Positions 7,311 through 11,724 of a stretch of DNA of 11,724 nt are shown in pieces. Under the pieces are notes generated by a model. It searched no databases. It was not told where the DNA came from and worked only from the letters and a program-made list of their open reading frames with translations. Position numbers and translations under genes: made by a program. Every line of letters starts with the position of its first letter. Position 1 is the first letter of the stretch. Source of the DNA: an uncultured Dehalococcoidia bacterium (GTDB taxonomy: Bacteria > Chloroflexota > Dehalococcoidia > Lucifugimonadales > GCA-2712585); the NCBI GenBank assembly GCA_913052045.1, contig CAJXDJ010000013.1, positions 1 to 11,724 of the forward strand, read 5' to 3'.

Positions 7311-7593
7311 GTCAATTCCTTTCAACCCGTCAATTTGGCTCGTAGAGAATTATGTCGAAAAATATGGTTCTCCTGTGAAATAGTTGACCCGCAGATCAAC
7401 AGCCATATTCTGGAGACCCGTCGTTTCAGCATACTATGGAAATGGTCTTTTACAGTCTCTATTCAGCCACGATCGAGCCCCGAATGCCCTCCCATGTTCC
7501 AAAGTCAGGCCAATTATATGTGGGGAACAACTCAAGGGCAAACTAATGGATTAGAATATTGTGAATTTGAAAAAGTCACGGGTTGCGGTCTAT
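7311..7593 (-). other. 283-base gap between lexA and the unknown gene
   Basis: No convincing gene or RNA is seen here. Read on the minus strand it holds a promoter candidate (7513-7541) about 195 bases before the ATG at 7310, so most of it would be an untranslated leader. Two loose inverted repeats are present: GTTGA/TCAAC at 7383-7400 and TGTTCC/GGAACA at 7495-7529. No hairpin with a T-run that would act as a lexA terminator was found. Confidence 0.5.
7513..7541 (-). promoter_or_regulatory. Sigma70-type promoter candidate for the unknown gene and mdh
   Basis: On the minus strand, TTGCCC (7541-7536, 4 of 6 to consensus) and a perfect TATAAT (7518-7513) are separated by 17 bases. A transcript would begin near 7506, giving a leader of about 195 bases. 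It is the best promoter-like match in this gap. Confidence 0.4.
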
Positions 7594-8244
7594 CTACAGC
7601 GTACGGACCACTCCTACAACTTTACCCATGGTTTCAACGTTTGACGCCTTTGCGAATATAGGTTGCATGGCAGAATTTTCTGGTTGCAGGCGAATGATCC
7701 TACCTTCTCTGTAGATGCGTTTTAATGTGGTTTCCTGTTCTAGTTTTAACCAGGCTACAACCATGTCTCCGTCTTGAATCGTAGGAGTTGGGTCAATCAA
7801 TATTATATCCCCATCGTCTATGAGGGCGTCGATCATCGACTGGCCTTTCACCTTAAGAGCGTATATATGTTTGCCATCTTTGTTCAAATACCTAGGGATT
7901 TCGATTGTGTCAATGGGTTCTGTGTGGGGGGAACCATCTCCCCCAGGTCCGAGCGCAGGTTCCCCTGCGGATATATATCCCAGTAAAGGAATCTTTGGAA
8001 GAAAGCTTGCCACTTCTCCATTCTCGTTAAGTAGTTCGATGCCACGAGCTACGTCTGGGTGTCTTTTTATGTACCGCCCTTTTTGCAACAACTTCAAATT
8101 ATAATCAACAACTGATGTGGAGCTTATACCGCAAGCTTTTTGTATATCTCTTACTGTGGGCGGGGACGGATTATCCTCGAGGAAGGCTCCTATAAAGCGC
8201 AACATCTTTGACTGACGGGTTGACAACTTTTTATTTAATTGCAT
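7594..8244 (-). CDS. lexA: LexA repressor, SOS regulator
   Basis: Transcriptional repressor of DNA-damage genes, inactivated by RecA-stimulated self-cleavage. From the ATG at 8244 it has 216 residues. The N-terminal winged helix spans about 7-72, with the LSTRQ start, a PPTVRDI helix, the recognition segment GISSTSVVDYNLKLL, and the wing ending ARGIELL. The peptidase S24 domain follows, with cleavage site Ala93-Gly94 in GYISAGEP, catalytic Ser136 in KGQSMIDA and catalytic Lys175 in ETTLKRIY. The segment between cleavage site and Ser136 (GPGGDGSPHTEP included) is several residues longer than in E. coli LexA. The start is uncertain: no good Shine-Dalgarno site precedes 8244, and in-frame GTG (8280) and TTG (8283) codons would add 12-13 residues, but family N-termini fit the ATG. 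It lies downstream of rpsT on the same strand. Confidence 0.93.
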   Translation of the reverse strand: MQLNKKLSTRQSKMLRFIGAFLEDNPSPPTVRDIQKACGISSTSVVDYNLKLLQKGRYIKRHPDVARGIELLNENGEVASFLPKIPLLGYISAGEPALGPGGDGSPHTEPIDTIEIPRYLNKDGKHIYALKVKGQSMIDALIDDGDIILIDPTPTIQDGDMVVAWLKLEQETTLKRIYREGRIIRLQPENSAMQPIFAKASNVETMGKVVGVVRTL

Positions 8245-8281
8245 TTGTTTTGTGGATGGTTCTAACAGGGCTCCAATCACC

Positions 8282-8332
8282 AAGTCGAATGTCCACTGGG
8301 ATGCCCAGTTTAGCTATCTAACTTCTCGACTT
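8282..8332. repeat. Nested inverted repeats between rpsT and lexA
   Basis: An outer 7-base inverted repeat, AAGTCGA (8282-8288) and TCGACTT (8326-8332), encloses an inner perfect 6-base repeat, ACTGGG (8295-8300), ATG loop, CCCAGT (8304-8309). The outer right arm lies in the last codons of rpsT. No T-run follows the inner hairpin in the lexA direction, so a terminator is unlikely. An operator for LexA autoregulation or an mRNA fold is possible, but it matches neither the E. coli (CTGT-N8-ACAG) nor the Bacillus (GAAC-N4-GTTC) LexA box. Confidence 0.4.
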
Positions 8333-8584
8333 TTCTGATACGTTGTTTAGGCGGTTCATTAGACGTGATTTACGGCGTGAAGCATTATTTTTATGGATAA
8401 CTCCCTTTTTCGCAGAACGGTCCAGCCCTCGAATCGCTTTCTTCACAGCTTCGTTTGCTTGGTCTTTGTCTTCTTGTTCTATCGCATTCAACGCCGTGGC
8501 TATCCGAGTTCTGGTTGAGGATCGGATAATCCTATTTCGTATACGTCTTCGTTGAGATACTCGAGCTGATTTTTCCGCAGGCAA
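8318..8584 (-). CDS. rpsT: Small ribosomal subunit protein bS20
   Basis: Structural protein of the 30S subunit that binds 16S rRNA; 88 residues, the normal length. It shows the family pattern of a basic helical protein: PAEKSARVSQRRRIRNR at the N-terminus, a middle helix with ALNAIEQEDKDQANEAVKKAIRGLD, and the conserved KKGVIHKNNASRRKSRLM segment near the C-terminus. The start is TTG at 8584, giving the family-typical Met-Pro beginning; AAAAGGGGA at 8591-8599 provides a ribosome site with 6 bases spacing. No ATG or GTG is available at a suitable place. E. coli rpsT also starts at UUG and uses it in autogenous control, so the rare start may matter for regulation here. It lies between rel and lexA, all on the minus strand, with a TATAAT box upstream. 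Confidence 0.95.
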   Translation of the reverse strand: MPAEKSARVSQRRRIRNRIIRSSTRTRIATALNAIEQEDKDQANEAVKKAIRGLDRSAKKGVIHKNNASRRKSRLMNRLNNVSEKSRS

Positions 8585-8640
8585 ATTAATTCCCCTTTTG
8601 GGTTCCTATACTAGACTTAACCGATTTGATGTCCTCGTTC

Positions 8641-8669
8641 ATTATAACGCCAGTGGATTTTCAAAGAAA
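8641..8669 (-). promoter_or_regulatory. Weak promoter candidate for rpsT
   Basis: A perfect TATAAT on the minus strand (8646-8641) lies about 57 bases before the rpsT TTG, in the 88-base gap after rel. The hexamer 17 bases upstream is TTTCTT, a poor -35 match, so the call rests on the -10 box and the position. Confidence 0.3.
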
Positions 8670-8672
8670 GCC

Positions 8673-11600
8673 CTATGCCTTTTGTTCTTGACTTGAACTA
8701 CGGTTATTTCTTACGACGCTGATAATCCCCTTGATTCCTTCTATTTTGCTGAATACCCTTCCCAATTGATCAATGCCAGCCGTATAGATCATAAGGGTTA
8801 TAGTCGCAGTTCCATCATCATGTTCGTCGGTAACCGATGATCCGATATTTATGCCTTCTTCAGAAACCTTAGCGCTGATGTCTCTTAGAAGTCCGACACG
8901 ATCTTCTGCTTCTATCATCAACCTGATTGGATAGAGTTCCTGTTCAACACCCCATTCAACCGCTACCAATCTCTCTGGCTCTTTTTCGTTGTCTATAGCT
9001 AGACAACCTATTTTGTGCACGGTGACTCCACGTGTTCTAGTTATATAGCCAACAATATTCTCACCGGGAAGGGGGCTACAACACGTAGCGATTCTGGTTA
9101 AGAGGTCTCCCACTCCAAGAACCTTTATTGAATAGCTGCTGGAAACTGTTATTGGGCTGGTTTTTGAGGGATATTTGTTGTTAGGCCTGTCAAACATTCG
9201 ATTGACAATTTGATTTATAGTTATTTCACCAGCTCCGAGGGATACAAGGAAATCATCTCTGGTCTTAAGCTTAAAAAATGCTGCTATCTCTTCTGGATCC
9301 ATCTTGATGTCCAGTCGCCTTGATTCTTTTTTCAGCAAGTCACGCCCGACTTGAATGTTTACTTTTCTACTCTGTCGTCGGAACCATTGCCTTATACTAG
9401 AACGAGCGCTGGCGGTTCGTGTGTAACCAAGATTTTGGTTTAGCCAGTCCAGGCTAGGACCCCCGGGTATTTTGGTGGCCATGATTTCTATGGTATCACC
9501 GTTTTCCAGTTGATAATCGAGAGGAGCCAGTGTTCCATTAACCTTAGCTCCAATACACCCATGTCCCAATTCTGTGTGGATTCGATAGGCAAAATCTATT
9601 GGAGTGGCACCGGCGGGGAGCTCGATTATCTTACCTTTGGGTGTATAGACAAAGACTTGATCCTTGAACAGATCAGTTTTTACAGACTCCAAGAATTCGT
9701 CTGTCCCAATCATATCCCTTTGCCACTCGAGGAGTTGTCTCAACCAGGCCATTTTTTCCTCAAATCTTGTATCGTTACTTACGCCGCCCTTGTAACGCCA
9801 ATGAGCTGCTATACCGTATTCTCCCATTTGGTGCATTTCATACGTGCGGATTTGAACTTCTAGTGGAATGGCATCTTTACACATAACTGTTGTGTGTAAA
9901 GATTGGTACATATTCTCCTTAGGGCTGGCTATGTAATCATCAAATTGTCCGGGAATAGGTCTCCATAAGTTGTGGACGATGCCCAAAGTGTTGTAACAAT
10001 CACTTGTGTTTTGCACTAGTACTCTAATGGCGTAAAGATCGTGAATATCGCTAATGTTCTTGCCCAGTTCTGCATATTTCACGCTTTTTTGATAGATGCT
10101 ATATATGTGCTTAGGTCTGCCTATAACGTGTGAGTCTATGTTTTGTCCCTTGAGGTCCGTTGACAGAGTTTCGCATATGTTTGATATATAGGATTCGCGC
10201 TCGGTTCTCCTAGACGATAGCATTTTCGAGATTTGTTTATATTTCGTCGGTTGGAGATAGTGAAAGGACATATCTTCCAGTCGCCATTTTATATCCCAAA
10301 TTCCCAATCTATGTGCCAATGGCGCATAGATCTCGAGGGTTTCCCTTGCTATCTTGTCTCGTTTAGTCTTCGACAGAGCGCCAAGTGTGCGCATGTTGTG
10401 GAGGCGATCTGCTAATTTAATCAATACCACTCGCACGTCCTCCGCCGTTGCCACGAGCATTTTTCTGAGTGTCTCAGCTTGGAGTCTGTCTTCAGGTTCC
10501 ATGAGAGAATCGGGAATTTCCTTTATTTCCATTCTAGTTAACTTGGTAACTCCGTCGACAAGTTTGGATACGTCTTTACCGAAACGTTTTGTCAGTTGCC
10601 TAAGAGTTACCCCACAGTCTTCAACAACATCATGCAAGAGAGCTGCCGATAATGTTGTTACATCTAGGTTTAAGTCGGCAAGAAAGATTGCTGTACCTAA
10701 AGGATGTTCTATATATGGGCCACCGGATTTTCTCTGTTGGTCTTTATGGCAGCCTGCTGCGAACTCGTATGCGTCTCGTATCTCCGAGGCCTTCTCTTTG
10801 GGAAGGTATTCGCCTACACGGGTTATCAAATCATCTATATTTTTACCATAAAGAACACTAAATGAGAAGGAAACCTGCTCTCCAACAGCCAGATCAAATG
10901 GCCCGGTGCTCATTTCCAACACACAATCTAATCCTTCTGGGTCATCTGTAAAGAATCCAGTTTGTTTCAGGCCATCCAGGGAATCAAAGTGAGGATTTAA
11001 TGCGCTATCAAAATCCGTTATCGGATCATCTGTATGAAAATATCTTACTTTTTCTGCAAAAGTAAGATTTGTATTATCACCCGCAATGACCTGATATTGA
11101 ATAAGCTCCTTATTGGGGGCAGGCGTATCACTTGCTGACTCAACTAAAACGCCGGGCCTATTCCACCAATCAAACCAGTGCCAGTCTGTCATCTTCAGTT
11201 TTTCTCCAGGGAATACATCTATAAAACCATTGCCATTCAAATCAACGGGATTCGTTGCGTATGGCGAATCAAGAAGCTGTACTGCTACTACACCAAAATC
11301 AGAACCTACATTTACACCTGACTCCATACTATAACCATAAGCTGAATTGGATATGCCATCATAATCACCAATTAACGCCATACTTATCCGTAGTGTATCC
11401 CCAGGTGATGTCGGGTCTGGTGGACATTTTTCCGGATACCATTCATCAGATATTTTACAATCTATATATTGCATAAAATCATCGTCATTGGTATGAACTG
11501 TGAAGTCTCCATCTGAATCCGTGGTAAGTACATCGGCATCCATATAGAATCCCAAATAGAGTTTCTCATAATTAAAGCCTTTCCCACGGTTCAGTTTTGT

Positions 11601-11723
11601 ACCATCCGGCATTATCATACCTTCAACACTTATCACATGGCCATCTTCATCTAAGATGGGCTCAATATTCCCATCCTTATCTTTTTCAAAAGCAGCAGCT
11701 GCACCACTTTCATTTCTAACTTT
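8673..11723 (-). CDS. rel: Bifunctional (p)ppGpp synthetase/hydrolase (Rel) fused in frame to a foreign N-terminal segment
   Basis: From about 10840 down to 8673 (about 722 residues) this is a complete long RelA/SpoT protein that makes and degrades (p)ppGpp in the stringent response. The order is: HD hydrolase domain with HPLGTAI and HDVVED (10634-10617); synthetase domain with GRPKHIYSIY (10121-10092), PGQFDDYIA (9953-9927) and MYQSLHTTV (9911-9885); TGS domain (9656-9471); a zinc-finger-like segment with the Cys pair at 9083-9078 and a later HKIGC; and a C-terminal ACT domain (8930-8712). The hydrolase HDxxED is intact. The synthetase motif reads Gln-Phe-Asp-Asp, not the Arg-x-Lys-Asp of typical bifunctional Rel. 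Upstream of about 10840 the frame stays open to the window edge but encodes an unrelated protein, described separately. The GTG at 11636 is not a real start, because the frame is open beyond it. The native rel start is therefore missing; only about 5-12 residues appear lost. Confidence 0.85.
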   Translation of the reverse strand, partial: KVRNESGAAAAFEKDKDGNIEPILDEDGHVISVEGMIMPDGTKLNRGKGFNYEKLYLGFYMDADVLTTDSDGDFTVHTNDDDFMQYIDCKISDEWYPEKCPPDPTSPGDTLRISMALIGDYDGISNSAYGYSMESGVNVGSDFGVVAVQLLDSPYATNPVDLNGNGFIDVFPGEKLKMTDWHWFDWWNRPGVLVESASDTPAPNKELIQYQVIAGDNTNLTFAEKVRYFHTDDPITDFDSALNPHFDSLDGLKQTGFFTDDPEGLDCVLEMSTGPFDLAVGEQVSFSFSVLYGKNIDDLITRVGEYLPKEKASEIRDAYEFAAGCHKDQQRKSGGPYIEHPLGTAIFLADLNLDVTTLSAALLHDVVEDCGVTLRQLTKRFGKDVSKLVDGVTKLTRMEIKEIPDSLMEPEDRLQAETLRKMLVATAEDVRVVLIKLADRLHNMRTLGALSKTKRDKIARETLEIYAPLAHRLGIWDIKWRLEDMSFHYLQPTKYKQISKMLSSRRTERESYISNICETLSTDLKGQNIDSHVIGRPKHIYSIYQKSVKYAELGKNISDIHDLYAIRVLVQNTSDCYNTLGIVHNLWRPIPGQFDDYIASPKENMYQSLHTTVMCKDAIPLEVQIRTYEMHQMGEYGIAAHWRYKGGVSNDTRFEEKMAWLRQLLEWQRDMIGTDEFLESVKTDLFKDQVFVYTPKGKIIELPAGATPIDFAYRIHTELGHGCIGAKVNGTLAPLDYQLENGDTIEIMATKIPGGPSLDWLNQNLGYTRTASARSSIRQWFRRQSRKVNIQVGRDLLKKESRRLDIKMDPEEIAAFFKLKTRDDFLVSLGAGEITINQIVNRMFDRPNNKYPSKTSPITVSSSYSIKVLGVGDLLTRIATCCSPLPGENIVGYITRTRGVTVHKIGCLAIDNEKEPERLVAVEWGVEQELYPIRLMIEAEDRVGLLRDISAKVSEEGINIGSSVTDEHDDGTATITLMIYTAGIDQLGRVFSKIEGIKGIISVVRNNRSSSQEQKA
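10827..10850 (-). other. Junction between the Rel domain and the foreign segment
   Basis: Reading the minus strand, the codons for LYGKNIDDLI suit both proteins. Secreted Marinimicrobia-type proteins often have a 'FSF-x-x-x-(Y/F)G-x-N-x-x-DL' segment near the end of a domain, and Rel proteins begin with a helix such as 'hhDLh-x-h-x-x-YLP'. The shared stretch is the only bridge between two unrelated families, as expected of a misjoin at a short common word. Confidence 0.6.
10842..11723 (-). other. Partial coding segment of a secreted-type protein, Marinimicrobia-like
   Basis: About 294 residues with no start in the window and no stop before the Rel part. The composition is that of extracellular proteins: Asp, Gly, Asn and Trp rich and low in Lys. 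It carries calcium-loop-like DLNGNGFIDVFPGE, DADVLTTDSDGD and, near the window edge, DKDGNIEP and DEDG. It also has VVAVQLLDSP, TDWHWFDWWNRPGV, DFDSALNPHFDSL and STGPFDLAVGEQVSFSFSVLYG. These blocks resemble long secreted proteins of Marinimicrobia/Fidelibacterota, Ignavibacteria and Calditrichota that often carry a type IX sorting domain; this is from memory. No function can be given. It has nothing to do with Rel, and its presence here is most simply a chimeric contig. Confidence 0.6.
11042..11068. repeat. Perfect 11-base inverted repeat inside coding sequence
   Basis: ATCTTACTTTT (11042-11052) and AAAAGTAAGAT (11058-11068) are exact reverse complements separated by TCTGC. The repeat lies in the foreign segment, over codons for NLTFAEKVRY. 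It is AT-rich and has no clear terminator T-run. Its purpose, if any, is unknown. Confidence 0.6.
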
Positions 11724-11724
11724 T

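Noticed and set aside
7383..7400. GTTGA-N8-TCAAC as an operator for the unknown gene
   Set aside because: Five-base arms are common by chance and nothing else marks the site.
7323..7433. Minus-strand short frame of 36 codons (beginning MLKRRVSRIWLL) in the leader of the unknown gene
   Set aside because: No Shine-Dalgarno site precedes its ATG and nothing else supports translation. A second 18-codon frame beginning MAVDLRVNYF in the same place is equally unsupported.
7495..7529. TGTTCC...GGAACA inverted repeat as a LexA box
   Set aside because: The 23-base spacing is far too wide for a Bacillus-type box (GAAC-N4-GTTC), and it lies downstream of lexA.
7335..7661. Plus-strand open frame of 108 codons across the gap and the end of lexA
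   Set aside because: It overlaps the lexA C-terminus on the other strand, has no ribosome site, and its protein has a random composition rich in Arg, Cys and Trp.
8295..8309. ACTGGG/CCCAGT hairpin as an intrinsic terminator after rpsT
   Set aside because: The stem is short and no T-run follows it in the direction of transcription.
10354..10851. Plus-strand open frame of 165 codons inside rel
   Set aside because: It is opposite the Rel hydrolase domain, is Ser/Arg rich, and has no ribosome site.
11634..11636. GTG as a start codon for the fused Rel frame
   Set aside because: The same frame stays open to the right edge of the window and codes for residues of the same character (DKDGNIEP, DEDG), and no ribosome site precedes the GTG. 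The segment is cut by the window edge.
1..11724. CRISPR array, tRNA, rRNA, insertion sequence or attachment site
   Set aside because: Both strands were read; no regularly spaced direct repeats, no tRNA-like fold, no transposase or integrase and no terminal inverted repeats were found.

Overview
The window is a gene-dense bacterial fragment with moderate GC content, short intergenic gaps and many Shine-Dalgarno-preceded TTG/GTG starts. Most of it (positions 1 to about 10,840) reads as one genome. The 311-residue LDH-like malate dehydrogenase, the unfused succinate dehydrogenase with an HdrB-type CCG subunit, and the single long Rel protein suggest an uncultured Chloroflexota lineage, perhaps SAR202-like. 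That placement is inferred from remembered family resemblance, not from a search.

Left, plus strand (1-3577): a tightly packed sdhA-sdhB-sdhE operon for an E-type (non-classical) succinate:quinone oxidoreductase or fumarate reductase. The iron-sulfur subunit has an extra cysteine in the third cluster motif. The third subunit is a two-module CCG protein instead of a heme b membrane anchor. The operon ends in a TTAA that also carries the stop codon of the convergent gene.

Middle, minus strand (7310 down to 3574): an unrecognised 457-residue cytosolic protein, then mdh, then a HemL-type class-III aminotransferase. The first two probably share a transcript starting at a TATAAT promoter near 7513-7541. 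The aminotransferase has its own good promoter candidate (TTGAGA-N17-TATCAT). Succinate dehydrogenase and malate dehydrogenase are two steps of the TCA cycle on facing operons.

Right, minus strand (from the right edge down to 7594): a bifunctional-type (p)ppGpp synthetase/hydrolase (rel), ribosomal protein S20 (rpsT, TTG start) and the SOS repressor lexA, with nested inverted repeats between rpsT and lexA.

The most striking anomaly is at the right end. The rel frame continues without a stop through about 880 bases to the window edge, but the added part encodes an aspartate/tryptophan-rich extracellular-type protein resembling the secreted proteins of Marinimicrobia/Fidelibacterota and related phyla. 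The switch falls inside a short stretch that fits both families. The simplest reading is a chimeric contig join; a real gene fusion is less likely. I found no mobile element, CRISPR array, tRNA or rRNA, and no clearly new defence or biosynthetic system. The best candidate for unknown biology is the 457-residue protein upstream of mdh.
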